Source of the DNA: Megachile rotundata
Lineage: Eukaryota > Arthropoda > Insecta > Hymenoptera > Megachilidae
DNA: 64,000 bases
Direction: 5' to 3'
Assembly: GCF_050947335.1 (NCBI RefSeq)
Contig: NW_027474182.1
Location: 1-64,000 of the forward strand
The notes below the pieces were generated by a model, which saw nothing but the letters and a program-made list of their open reading frames with translations, did not search any database and was not told the DNA's origin. A program made the position numbers and the translations under genes. Below, piece by piece: positions 42,771 through 58,510 of the stretch; positions within the stretch are counted from its first letter, which is position 1; each line of letters starts with the position of its first letter.

Positions 42771-44311
42771 TGAATCTAACTCATATTATTAACCATATTA
42801 TGCAGATATGATCGATAGAACTACAATTACTATACTCATTACTCTTATTATTATCTATCTAACTCATATTATTAGCCATATTATGCTTATATGATCGATA
42901 GAATGAGAATTACTATACTCACTACTCTTAGTATTATCAATCTAACTCATATTATTAACCATATTATGCTTATATGATCGATAGAACGACAATTACTATA
43001 CTTATTACTCTTATTATTATCAATCCAACTCATATTATTAGCCATATTATGCTTATATGATCGATAGAACGACAATTACTATACTTATTACTCTTATTAT
43101 TATGAATCTAACTCATATTATTAGCCACATTATGCTTATATGATCGATAGAACTACAATTACTATACTCATTACTCTTATTATTATCAATCCAACTCATA
43201 TTATTAACCATATTATGCAGATATGATCGATAGAACTACAATTACTATACTCATTACTCTTATTATTATCAATCTAACTCATATTATTAGCCATATTATG
43301 CTTATATGATCGATAGAACGACAATTACTATACTGACTACTCTTAGTATTATCAATCTAACTCATATTATTAGCCATATTACGCTTATATTATCGATAGA
43401 ACGACAATTACTATACTTATTACTCTTATTATTATCAATCTAACTGATATTATTAGCCATATTATGGTTAAATGATCGATAGAACGACAATTACTATACT
43501 TATTACTCTTATTATTATCAATCTAACTCGTATTATTAGCCATATTATGCTTAAATGATCGATAGAACGACAATTACTATACTTATTACTCTTATTATTA
43601 TCAATCTAACTCGTATTATTAGCCATATTATGCTTATATGATCGATAGAACGACAAATACTATACTTATTACTCTTATTATTATCAATCTAACTCATATT
43701 ATTAGCCATATTATGGTTAAATGATCGATAGAACGACAATTACTATACTTATTACTCTTATTATTATCAATCTAACTCGTATTATTAGCCATATTATGCT
43801 TATGTGATCGATAGAACGACAAATACTATACTTACTGCTCTGATTATTATCAATCTAACTCATATTATTAGCCATATTATGCTTATATGATCGATAGAAC
43901 GACAATTACTATACTCACTACTCTTAGTATTATCATCAATAACTCATATTATTAGCCATATTATGCTTATATTATCGATAGAACGACAATTACTATACTT
44001 ATTACTGTTATTGTTATCAATCTAACTCATATTATTAGCCATATTATGCTTAAATGATCGATAGAACGACAATTACTATACTTATTACTCTTATTATTAT
44101 CAATCTATCTCGTATTATTAGCCATATTATGCTTATATGATCGATAGAACGACAAATACTATACTTATTACTCTTATTATTATCAATCTAACTCATATTA
44201 TTAGCCATATTATGCTTATATGATCGATAGTACGACAATTACTATACGCATTGCTCTTATTATTATCAATCTAACTCATATTATTAACCATATTATGCAA
44301 TTATGATCGAT
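42771..44311. repeat. satellite spacer between B1 and B2, partly copied from 39.9-40.5 kb
   Basis: This stretch repeats the series at 39.9-40.5 kb: an AGCCACATTATGC monomer, CTGACTACTC, a TTACGC junction and TAACTGATATT. TAACTGATATT sits 3,238 bp apart (40,206 and 43,444, counted at CTGAT). That is 39 monomers plus the net of three 84-bp monomers and two 1-bp deletions. It also holds a scrambled ATTATCATCAATAACTC at 43,930-43,946. There are no genes. Confidence 0.82.
43930..43946 (+). repeat. unique scrambled segment in one monomer
   Basis: The usual ATTATCAATCTAACTC reads ATTATCATCAATAACTC here, as if ATC were duplicated and CT lost, a net gain of one base. I saw no second copy, so it is a private, probably recent change or a consensus error. 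Confidence 0.75.
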
Positions 44312-47300
44312 AGAACGACAATTACTATACTTATTACTCTTATTATTATCAATCTATCTCGTATTATTAGCCATATTATGCTTATATGATCGATAGAACG
44401 ACAAATACTATACTTATTACTCTTATTATTATCAATCTAACTCACATTATTAGCCATATTATGGTTAAATGATCGATAGTACGACAATTACTATACTTAT
44501 TACTCTTACTATTATCAATCTAACTCGTATTATTAGCCATATTATGCTTATATGATTGATAGAACGACAAATACTATACTTACTACTCTTATTATTATCA
44601 ATCTACCTCATATTATTGGCCATATTATGCTTATATGATCGATAGAACGACAATTACTATACTCACTACTCTTAGTATTATCAATCTAACTCATATTATT
44701 AGCCATATTATGCTTTTAGGATCGATAGAACGAGAATTACTATACTCACTACTCTTAGTATTATCAATCTAACTCATATTATTAGCCATATTATGCTTAT
44801 ATGATCGATAGAACGACAATTACTATACTTATTACTGTTATTATTATGAATCTAACTCATATTATTAACCATATTATGCAGATATGATCGATAGAACTAC
44901 AATTACTATACTCATTACTCTTATTATTATCTATCTAACTCATATTATTAGCCATATTATGCTTATATGATCGATAGAATGAGAATTACTATACTCACTA
45001 CTCTTAGTATTATCAATCTAACTCATATTATTAACCATATTATGCTTATATGATCGATAGAACGACAATTACTATACTTATTACTCTTATTATTATCAAT
45101 CCAACTCATATTATTAGCCATATTATGCTTATATGATCGATAGAACGAGAATTACTATACTCACTACCCTTAGTATTATCAATCTAACTCATATTATTAG
45201 CCATAGTATGCTTATATTATCGATAGAACGACAATTACTATACTTATTACTCTTATTATTATCAATATAACTCATATTATTAGCCATATTATGCTTATAT
45301 GATCGATAGACCTACAATTACTATACTCATTACTCTTATTATTATCAATCCAACTCATATTATTACCCGTATTATGCTGATATAATCGATAGAACGACAT
45401 TCACTATACTTATTACACTCACTATTATCAATCTAACTCATATTATTAACCATATTAAGCAGATATGATCGGTAGAGCTACAATTACTATACTCATTACT
45501 CTTATTATTATCAATCTAACTCATATTATTAGCCATATTATGCTTAAATGATCGATAGAACTACAATTACTATACTCATTACTCTTATTATTATCAATCT
45601 AACTCATATTATTAGCCATATTATGCTTATATGATCGATAGAACGAGAATTACTATACTCACTGCTCTTAGTATTATCAATCTAACTCATATTATTAGCC
45701 ATATTATGCTTATATTATCGATAGAACGACAATTACTATACTTATTACTGTTATTATTATCAATCTAACTCATATTATTAGCCATATTATGCTTAAATGA
45801 TCGATAGAACGACAATTACTATACTTATTACTCTTATTATTATCAATCTAACTCGTATTATTAGCCATATTATGCTTATATGATCGATAGAACGACAAAT
45901 ACTATACTTATTACTCTTATTATTATCAATCTAACTCATATTATTAGCCATATTATGGTTAAATGATCGATAGAACGACAATTACTATACTTATTACTCT
46001 TATTATTATCAATCTAACTCGTATTATTAGCCATATTATGCTTATATGATCGATAGAACGACAAATACTATACTTACTACTCTGATTATTATCAATCTAA
46101 CTCATATTATTAGCCATATTATGCTTATATGATCGATAGAACGACAATTACTATACTCACTACTCTTAGTATTATCAATCTAACTCATATTATTAGCCAT
46201 ATTATGCTTATATTATCGATAGAACGACAATTACTATACTTATTACTGTTATTATTATCAATCTAACTCATATTATTAGCCATATTATGCTTAAATGATC
46301 GATAGAACGACAATTACTATACTTATTACTCTTATTATTATCAATCTATCTCGTATTATTAGCCATATTATGCTTATATGATCGATAGAACGACAAATAC
46401 TATACTTATTACTCTTATTATTATCAATCTAACTCACATTATTAGCCATATTATGGTTAAATGATCGATAGTACGACAATTACTATACTTATTACTCTTA
46501 CTATTATCAATCTAACTCGTATTATTAGCCATATTATGCTTATATGATTGATAGAACGACAAATACTATACTTACTACTCTTATTATTATCAATCTACCT
46601 CATATTATTGGCCATATTATGCTTATATGATCGATAGAACGACAATTACTATACTCACTACTCTTAGTATTATCAATCTAACTCATATTATTAGCCATAT
46701 TATGCTTTTAGGATCGATAGAACGAGAATTACTATACTCACTACTCTTAGTATTATCAATCTAACTCATATTATTAGCCATATTATGCTTATATGATCGA
46801 TAGAACGACAATTACTAAACTTATTACTGTTATTATTATGAATCTAACTCATATTATTAACCATATTATGCAGATATGATCGATAGAACTACAATTACTA
46901 TACTCATTACTCTTATTATTATCTATCTAACTCATATTATTAGCCATATTATGCTTATATGATCGATAGAATGAGAATTACTATACTCACTACTCTTAGT
47001 ATTATCAATCTAACTCATATTATTAACCATATTATGCTTATATGATCGATAGAACGACAATTACTATACTTATTACTCTTATTATTATCAATCCAACTCA
47101 TATTATTAGCCATATTATGCTTATATGATCGATAGAACGAGAATTACTATACTCACTACCCTTAGTATTATCAATCTAACTCATATTATTAGCCATAGTA
47201 TGCTTATATTATCGATAGAACGACAATTACTATACTTATTACTCTTATTATTATCAATATAACTCATATTATTAGCCATATTATGCTTATATGATCGATA

Positions 47301-50300
47301 GACCTACAATTACTATACTCATTACTCTTATTATTATCAATCCAACTCATATTATTACCCGTATTATGCTGATATAATCGATAGAACGACATTCACTATA
47401 CTTATTACACTCACTATTATCAATCTAACTCATATTATTAACCATATTAAGCAGATATGATCGGTAGAGCTACAATTACTATACTCATTACTCTTATTAT
47501 TATCAATCTAACTCATATTATTAGCCATATTATGCTTATATGATCGATAGAACGACAATTACTATACTTATTACACTTATTATTATCAATCTAACTCATA
47601 TTATTAGCCATATTATGCTTATATGATCGATAGAACGACAATTACTATACTTATTACTCTTATTATTATCAATCTAACTCATATTATTAGCCATATTGTG
47701 CTTATATGAGCGATAGAGCGACAATTACTATATTTATTGCACTCACTATTATCAATCTAACTCACATTATTAGCCATATTATGCTTATGTGATCGATAGT
47801 ACGACAATTACTATACTCATTACTCTAATTATTATCAATCTAACTCATATTATTAACCATATTATGCAGATATGATCGATCGAACGACAATTACTATACT
47901 TATTACACTTATTATTATCAATCTAACTCATATTATTAGCCATATTATGCTTATATGATCGATAGTACGACAATTACTATACGCATTGCTCTTATTATTA
48001 TCAATCTAACTCATATTATTAACCATATTATGCAATTATGATCGATAGAACGACAATTACTATACTCATTACTCTTATTATTATCAATCTAACTCATATT
48101 ATTAGCCATATTATGCTTATATGATCGATAGAATGAGAATTACTATACTCACTACTCTTAGTATTATCAATCTAACTCATATTATTAGCCATATTATGCT
48201 TATATGATCGATAGAACGACAATTACTATACTTATTACTCTTATTATTATCAATCCAACTCATATTATTAGCCATATTATGCTTATATGATCGATAGAAC
48301 GAGAATTACTATACTCACTACCCTTAGTATTATCAATCTAACTCATATTATTAGCCATAGTATGCTTATATTATCGATAGAACGACAATTACTATACTTA
48401 ATACTCTTATTGTTATCAATCTAACTCATATTATTAGCCATATTCTGCTTATATGATCGATAGAACGATAATTACTATACTCACTACTCTTAGTATTATC
48501 AATCTAACTCATATTATTAGCCATATTAGGCTTATATTATCGATAGAACGACAATTACTATACTCACTACTCTTAGTATTATCAATCTAACTCATATTAT
48601 TAGCCATATTATGCTTATATTATCGATAGAACGACAATTACTATACTTATTACTGTTATTATTATCAATCTAACTCATATTATTAGCCATATTATGCTTA
48701 AATGATCGATAGAACGACAATTACTATACTTATTACTCTTATTATTATCAATCTATCTCGTATTATTAGCCATATTATGCTTATATGATCGATAGAACGA
48801 CAAATACTATACTTACTACTCTTATTATTATCAATCTACCTCATATTATTGGCCATATTATGCTTATATGATCGATAGAACGACAATTACTATACTCACT
48901 ACTCTTAGTATTATCAATCTAACTCATATTATTAGCCATATTATGCTTATATTATCGATAGAACGACAATTACTATACTTATTACTGTTATTATTATCAA
49001 TCTAACTCATATTATTAGCCATATTATGCTTAAATGATCGATAGAACGACAATTACTATACTTATTACTCTTATTATTATCAATCTATCTCGTATTATTA
49101 GCCATATTATGCTTATATGATCGATAGAACGACAAATACTATACTTATTACTCTTATTATTATCAATCTAACTCACATTATTAGCCATATTATGGTTAAA
49201 TGATCGATAGTACGACAATTACTATACTTATTACTCTTACTATTATCAATCTAACTCGTATTATTAGCCATATTATGCTTATATGATTGATAGAACGACA
49301 AATACTATACTTACTACTCTTATTATTATCAATCTACCTCATATTATTGGCCATATTATGCTTATATGATCGATAGAACGACAATTACTATACTCACTAC
49401 TCTTAGTATTATCAATCTAACTCATATTATTAGCCATATTATGCTTTTAGGATCGATAGAACGAGAATTACTATACTCACTACTCTTAGTATTATCAATC
49501 TAACTCATATTATTAGCCATATTATGCTTATATGATCGATAGAACGACAATTACTATACTTATTACACTCACTATTATCAATCTAACTCATATTATTAAC
49601 CATATTATGCAGATATGATCGATAGAACGACAATTACTATACTCATTACTCTTATTATTATCAATCTAACTCGTGCTATTAGCCATATTATGGTTATATG
49701 ATCGATATAACGACAATTACTATACTTATTACTGTTATTATTATGAATGTAACTCATATTATTAACCATATTATGCAGATATGATCGATAGAACTACAAT
49801 TACTATACTCATTACTCTTATTATTATCTATCTAACTCATATTATTAGCCATATTATGCTTATATGATCGATAGAATGAGAATTACTATACTCACTACTC
49901 TTAGTATTATCAATCTAACTCATATTATTAACCATATTATGCTTATATGATCGATAGAACGACAATTACTATACTTATTACTCTTATTATTATCAATCCA
50001 ACTCATACTATTAGCCATAATATGCTTATATGATCGATAGAACGAGAATTACTATACTCACTACCCTTAGTATTATCAATCTAACTCATATTATTAGCCA
50101 TAGTATGCTTATATTATCGATAGAACGACAATTACTATACTTATTACTCTTACTATTATCAATCTAACTCGTATTATTAGCCATATTATGCTTATATGAT
50201 CGATAGAACGACAAATACTATACTTACTACTCTTATTATTATCAATCTACCTCATATTATTAGCCATATTATGGTTAAATGATCGATAGAACGACAATTA

Positions 50301-53300
50301 CTATACTTATTACTCTTATTATTATCAATCCAACTCATATTATTAACCATATTATGCAGATATGATAGATAGAACTACAATTACTATACTCATTACTCTT
50401 ATTATTATCAATCTAACTCATATTATTAACCATATTATGCTTATATGATCGATAGAACGACAATTACTATACTTATTACTCTTATTATTATCAATCCAAC
50501 TCATATTATTAGCCATATTATGCTTATATGATCGATAGAACGACAATTACTATACTTATTACTCTTATTATTATGAATCTAACTCATATCATTAGCCACA
50601 TTATGCTTATATGATCGATAGAACTACAATTACTATACTCATTACTCTTATTATTATCAATCTAACTCATATTATTAGCCATATTATGCTTATATGATCG
50701 ATAGAACGACAATTACTATACTGACTACTCTTAGTATTATCAATCTAACTCATATTATTAGCCATATTACGCTTATATTATCGATAGAACGACAATTACT
50801 ATACTTATTACTCTTATTATTATCAATCTAACTGATATTATTAGCCATATTATGGTTAAATGATCGATAGAACGACAATTACTATACTTATTACTCTTAT
50901 TATTATCAATCTAACTCGTATTATTAGCCATATTATGCTTAAATGTTCGATAGAACGACAATTACTATACTTATTACTCTTATTATTATCAATCTAACTC
51001 GTATTATTAGCCATATTATGCTTATATGATCGATAGAACGACAAATACTATACTTATTACTCTTATTATTATCAATCTAACTCATATTATTAGCCATATT
51101 ATGCTTATATGATCGATAGAACGACAATTACTGTACTTATTACTCTTATTATTATCAATCTAACTCATATTATTAGCCATATTATGGTTAAATGATCGAT
51201 AGAACGACAATTACTATACTTATTACTCTTATTATTATCAATCTAACTCGTATTATTAGCCATATTATGCTTATATGATCGATAGAACGACAAATACTAT
51301 ACTTACTACTCTGATTATTATCAATCTAACTCATATTATTAGCCTTAATTTTGCTTATATGATCGATAGAACGACAATTACTATACTCACTACTCTTAGT
51401 ATTATCAATCTAACTCATATTATTAGCCATATTATGCTTATATGACCGATAGAACGACAATTACTATACTTATTACTCTTATTATTATCAATCTACCTCA
51501 TATTATTAGCCATATTATGGTTAAATGATCGATAGAACGACAATTACTATACTTATTACTCTTATTATTATCAATCCAACTCATATTATTAACCATATTA
51601 TGCAGATATGATCGAGAGAACTACAATTACTATACTCATTACTCTTATTATTATCAATCCAACTCATATTATTAACCATATTATGCAGATATGATCGATA
51701 GAGCTACAATTACTATACTCATTACTCTTATTATTATCAATCTAACTCATATTATTAGCCATATTATGCTTATATGATCGATAGAACGACAATTACTATA
51801 CTGACTACTCTTAGTATTATCAATCTAACTCATATTATTAGCCATATTATGCTTATATTATCGATAGAACGACAATTACTATACTTATTACTCTTATTAT
51901 TATCAATCTAACTCATATTATTAGCCATATTATGGTTAAATGATCGATAGAACGACAATTACTATACTTATTACTCTTCTTATTATCAATCTAACTCGTA
52001 TTATTAGCCATATTATGCTTATATGATCGATAGAACGACAAATACTATACTTACTACTCTGATTATTATCAATCTAACTCATATTATTAGCCTTAATTTT
52101 GCTTATATGATCGATAGAACGACAATTACTATACTCACTACTCTTAGTATTATCAATCTAACTCATATTATTAGCCATATTATGCTTATATGATCGATAG
52201 AACGAGAATTACTATACTCACTACTCTTAGTATTATCAATCTAACTCATATTATTAGCCATATTATGCTTATATGATCGATAGAACGACAATTACTATAC
52301 TTATTACTCTTATTATTATGAATCTAACTCATATTATTAGCCACATTATGCTTATATGATCGATAGAACTACAATTACTATACTCATTACTCTTATTATT
52401 ATCAATCTAACTCATATTATTAGCCATATTATGGTTAAATGATCGATAGAACGACAATTACTATACTTATTACTCTTATTATTATCAATCTAACTCGTAT
52501 TATTAGCCATATTATGCTTATATGATCGATAGAACGACAAATACTATACTTACTACTCTGATTATTATCAATCTAACTCATATTATTAGCCTTAATTTTG
52601 CTTATATGATCGATAGAACGACAATTACTATACTCACTACTCTTAGTATTATCAATCTAACTCATATTATTAGCCATATTATGCTTATATGATCGATAGA
52701 ACGAGAATTACTATACTCACTACTCTTAGTATTATCAATCTAACTCATATTATTAGCCATATTATGCTTATATTATCGATAGAGCGACAATTACTATACT
52801 TATTACTGTTATTATTATCAATCTAACTCATATTATTAGCCATATTATGCTTAAATGATCGATAGAACGACAATTACTATACTTATTACTCTTATTATTA
52901 TCAATCTATCTCGTATTATTAGCCATATTATGCTTATATGATCGATAGAACGACAAATACTATACTTATTACTCTTATTATTATCAATCTAACTCATATT
53001 ATTAGCCATATTATGGTTAAATGATCGATAGAACGACAATTACTATACTTATTACTCTTACTATTATCAATCTAACTCGTATTATTAGCCATATTATGCT
53101 TATATGATCGATAGAACGACAATTACTATACTCACTACTCTTAGTATTATCAATCTAACTCATATTATTAGCCATATTATGCTTTTAGGATCGATAGAAC
53201 GAGAATTACTATACTCACTACTCTTAGTATTATCAATCTAACTTATATTATTAGCCATATTATGCTTATATGATCGATAGAACGACAATTACTATACTTA

Positions 53301-53315
53301 TTACTGTTATTATTA
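44312..53315. repeat. large segmental duplication, copy B2
   Basis: The second copy of B1, about 108 monomers and 9.0 kb. It keeps the 24-monomer pair (TTACCCGTAT at 45,363 and 47,355), the TTAGGCTTATATTATCG junction (near 48,528), and three 84-bp monomers (51,345, 52,093 and 52,592). It lacks the 22-monomer block of B1 and one monomer equivalent to about 40,560-40,640. Before 44,312 it follows a GCAATTATG junction, whereas B1 follows CTTAAATG. That marks the breakpoint within about a monomer. Confidence 0.9.
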
Positions 53316-55080
53316 TCAATCTAACTCATATTATTAGCCATATTATGCTTAAATGATCGATAGAACGACAATTACTATACTTATTACTCTTATTATTATC
53401 AATCCAACTCATATTATTAGCCATATTATGCTTATATGATCGATAGAACGACAATTACTATACTTATTACTCTTATTATTATGAATCTAACTCATATTAT
53501 TAGCCACATTATGCTTATATGATCGATAGAACTACAATTACTATACTCATTACTCTTATTATTATCAATCTAACTCATATTATTAGCCATATTATGGTTA
53601 AATGATCGATAGAACGACAATTACTATACTTATTACTCTTCTTATTATCAATCTAACTCGTATTATTAGCCATATTATGCTTATATGATCGATAGAACGA
53701 CAAATACTATACTTACTACTCTGATTATTATCAATCTAACTCATATTATTAGCCTTAATTTTGCTTATATGATCGATAGAACGACAATTACTATACTCAC
53801 TACTCTTAGTATTATCAATCTAACTCATATTATTAGCCATATTATGCTTATATGATCGATAGAACGAGAATTACTATACTCACTACTCTTAGTATTATCA
53901 ATCTAACTCATATTATTAGCCATATTATGCTTATATGATCGATAGAACGACAATTACTATACTTATTACTCTTATTATTATGAATCTAACTCATATTATT
54001 AGCCACATTATGCTTATATGATCGATAGAACTACAATTACTATACTCATTACTCTTATTATTATCAATCTAACTCATATTATTAGCCATATTATGGTTAA
54101 ATGATCGATAGAACGACAATTACTATACTTATTACTCTTATTATTATCAATCTAACTCGTATTATTAGCCATATTATGCTTATATGATCGATAGAACGAC
54201 AAATACTATACTTACTACTCTGATTATTATCAATCTAACTCATATTATTAGCCTTAATTTTGCTTATATGATCGATAGAACGACAATTACTATACTCACT
54301 ACTCTTAGTATTATCAATCTAACTCATATTATTAGCCATATTATGCTTATATGATCGATAGAACGAGAATTACTATACTCACTACTCTTAGTATTATCAA
54401 TCTAACTCATATTATTAGCCATATTATGCTTATATTATCGATAGAGCGACAATTACTATACTTATTACTGTTATTATTATCAATCTAACTCATATTATTA
54501 GCCATATTATGCTTAAATGATCGATAGAACGACAATTACTATACTTATTACTCTTATTATTATCAATCTATCTCGTATTATTAGCCATATTATGCTTATA
54601 TGATCGATAGAACGACAAATACTATACTTATTACTCTTATTATTATCAATCTAACTCATATTATTAGCCATATTATGGTTAAATGATCGATAGAACGACA
54701 ATTACTATACTTATTACTCTTACTATTATCAATCTAACTCGTATTATTAGCCATATTATGCTTATATGATCGATAGAACGACAATTACTATACTCACTAC
54801 TCTTAGTATTATCAATCTAACTCATATTATTAGCCATATTATGCTTTTAGGATCGATAGAACGAGAATTACTATACTCACTACTCTTAGTATTATCAATC
54901 TAACTTATATTATTAGCCATATTATGCTTATATGATCGATAGAACGACAATTACTATACTTATTACTGTTATTATTATCAATCTAACTCATATTATTAGC
55001 CATATTATGCTTAAATGATCGATAGAACGACAATACTATACTTATTACTCTTATTATTATCAATCCAACTCATATTATTA
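51900..55080. repeat. 20-monomer tandem duplication (1,662 bp), second copy slightly short
   Basis: Unit one is about 51,900-53,561 and unit two about 53,562-55,080. Markers 1,662 bp apart are the 84-bp monomers (52,093 and 53,755; 52,592 and 54,254) and TAACTTATATT (53,241 and 54,903, counted at ACTT). The figure is 20 x 83 plus two because each unit holds two 84-bp monomers. A one-base loss (ACGACAATACTATAC, near 55,031) lies near the end of unit two. Confidence 0.87.
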
Positions 55081-57099
55081 ACCATATTATGCAGATATGA
55101 TCGATAGAACTACAATTACTATACTCATTACTCTTATTATTATCAATCTAACTCATATTATTAGCCATATTATGCTTATATGATCGATAGAACGACAATT
55201 ACTATACTGACTACTCTTAGTATTATCAATCTAACTCATATTATTAGCCATATTACGCTTATATTATCGATAGAACGACAAATACTATACTTACTACTCT
55301 GATTATTATCAATCTAACTCATATTATTAGCCTTAATTTTGCTTATATGATCGATAGAACGACAATTACTATACTCACTACTCTTAGTATTATCAATCTA
55401 ACTCATATTATTAGCCATATTATGCTTAAATGATCGATAGAACGACAATTGCTATACTTATTACTCTTATTATTATCAATCTATCTCGTATTATTAGCCA
55501 TATTATGCTTATATGATCGATAGAACGACAAATACTATACTTATTACTCTTATTATTATCAATCTAACTCGTATTATTAGCCCTATTATGCTTATATGAT
55601 CGATAGAACGACAAATACTATACTTACTACTCTTATTATTATCAATCTACCTCATATTATTGGCCATATTATGCTTATATGATCGATAGAACGACAATTA
55701 CTATACTCACTACTCTTAGTATTATCAATCTAACTCATATTATTAGCCATATTATGCTTTTAGGATCGATAGAACGAGAATTACTATACTCACTACTCTT
55801 AGTGTTATCAATCTAACTCATATTATTAGCCATATTATGCTTATATGATCGATAGAACGACAATTACTATACTTATTACACTCACTATTATCAATCTAAC
55901 TCATATTATTAACCATATTATGCAGATATGATCGATAGAACGACAATTACTATACTCATTACTCTTATTATTATCAATCTAACTCGTGCTATTAGCCATA
56001 TTATGGTTATATGATCGATATAACGACAATTACTATACTTATTACTGTTATTATTATGAATCTAACTCATATTATTAACCATATTATGCAGATATGATCG
56101 ATAGAACTACAATTACTATACTCATTACTCTTATTATTATCTATCTAACTCATATTATTAGCCATATTATGCTTATATGATCGATAGAATGAGAATTACT
56201 ATACTCACTACTCTTAGTATTATCAATCTAACTCATATTATTAACCATATTATGCTTATATGATCGATAGAACGACAATTACTATACTTATTACTCTTAT
56301 TATTATCAATCCAACTCATACTATTAGCCATATTATGCTTATATGATCGATAGAACGAGAATTACTATACTCACTACCCTTAGTATTATCAATCTAACTC
56401 ATATTATTAGCCATAGTATGCTTATATTATCGATAGAACGACAATTACTATACTTATTACTCTTACTATTATCAATCTAACTCGTATTATTAGCCATATT
56501 ATGCTTATATGATCGATAGAACGACAAATACTATACTTACTACTCTTATTATTATCAATCTACCTCATATTATTAGCCATATTATGGTTAAATGATCGAT
56601 AGAACGACAATTACTATACTTATTACTCTTATTATTATCAATCCAACTCATATTATTAACCATATTATGCAGATATGATCGATAGAACTACAATTACTAT
56701 ACTCATTACTCTTATTATTATCAATCTAACTCATATTATTAACCATATTATGCTTATATGATCGATAGAACGACAATTACTATACTTATTACTCTTATTA
56801 TTATCAATCCAACTCATATTATTAGCCATATTATGCTTATATGATCGATAGAACGACAATTACTATACTTATTACTCTTATTATTATGAATCTAACTCAT
56901 ATCATTAGCCACATTATGCTTATATGATCGATAGAACTACAATTACTATACTCATTACTCTTATTATTATCAATCCAACTCATATTATTAACCATATTAT
57001 GCAGATATGATCGATAGAACTACAATTACTATACTCATTACTCTTATTATTATCAATCTAACTCATATTATTAGCCATATTATGCTTATATGATCGATA
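53316..57099. repeat. satellite tract after B2
   Basis: The first part completes the 20-monomer duplication. From about 55,680 to 57,060 the variant order again follows the series seen near 29.2-30.1, 38.9-39.9 and 49.5-50.5 kb. That series is a TTACACTCACTATT monomer, CGTGCTATTAGCC, a GATATAACGAC junction, TATCTATCTAAC, CTCACTACCC, a CATAGTATGC junction and ATATCATTAGCCAC. No gene or foreign sequence is present. Confidence 0.82.
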
Positions 57100-58265
57100 G
57101 AACGACAATTACTATACCTATTACTCTTATTATTATCAATCTAACTCGTATTATTAGCCATATTATGCTTAAATGATCGATAGAACGACAATCACTATAC
57201 TTATTACTCTTATTATTATCAATCTAACTCGTATTATTAGCCATATTATGCTTATATGATCGATAGAACGACAAATACTATACTTATTACTCTTATTATT
57301 ATCAATCTAACTCATATTATTAGCCATATTATGGTTAAATGATCGATAGAACGACAATTACTATACTTATTACTCTTATTATTATCAATCTAACTCGTAT
57401 TATTAGCCATATTATGCTTATATGATCGATAGAACGACAAATACTATACTTACTACTCTGATTATTATCAATCTAACTCATATTATTAGCCATATTATGC
57501 TTATATGATCGATAGAACGACAATTACTATACTCACTACTCTTAGTATTATCAATCTAACTCATATTATTAGCCATATTATGCTTATATGATCGATAGAA
57601 CGAGAATTACTATACTCACTACTCTTAGTATTATCAATCTAACTCATATTATTAGCCATATTATGCTTATATTATCGATAGAACGACAATTACTATACTT
57701 ATTACTGTTATTATTATCAATCTGACTCATATTATTAGCCATATTATGCTTAAATGAACGATAGAACGACAATTACTATACTTATTACTCTCATTATTAT
57801 CAATCTAACTCATATTCTTAGCCATATTATGCTTATATGATCGATAGAACGACAAATACTATACTTATTACTCTTATTATTATCAATCTAACTCATATTA
57901 TTAACCATATTATGCAATTATGATCGATAGAACGACAATTACTATACTTATTACACTTATTATTATCAATCTAACTCATATTATTAGCCATATTATGCTT
58001 ATATGATCGATAGAACGACAATTACTGTACTTATTACTCTTATTATTATCAATCTAACTCATATTATTAGCCATATTGTGCTTATATGATCGATAGAACG
58101 ACAATTACTATACTTATTACTCTTATTATTATGAATCTAACTCATATTATTATCCACATTATGCTTATATGATCGATAGAACTACAATTACTATACTCAT
58201 TACTCTTATTATTATCAATCCAACTCATATTATTAACCATATTATGCAGATATGATCGATAGAAC
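57100..58265. repeat. 14-monomer segment, repeated at 62,084-63,249
   Basis: Rare markers AAATGAACGATAG, TTACTCTCATTATTATC and TTATTATCCACATT recur 4,984 bp downstream (57,751 and 62,735; 58,151 and 63,135). The distance is 60 monomers plus four, and exactly four 84-bp monomers lie between. Outside this segment the variant orders differ, so it was copied or carried as a block. Confidence 0.85.
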
Positions 58266-58510
58266 TACAATTACTATACTCATTACTCTTATTATTATCA
58301 ATCTAACTCATATTATTAGCCATATTATGCTTATATGATCGATAGAACGACAATTACTATACTGACTACTCTTAGTATTATCAATCTAACTCATATTATT
58401 AGCCATATTATGCTTATATTATCGATAGAACGACAATTACTGTACTTATTACTCTTATTATTATCAATCTAACTCATATTATTAGCCATATTATGGTTAA
58501 ATGATCGATA

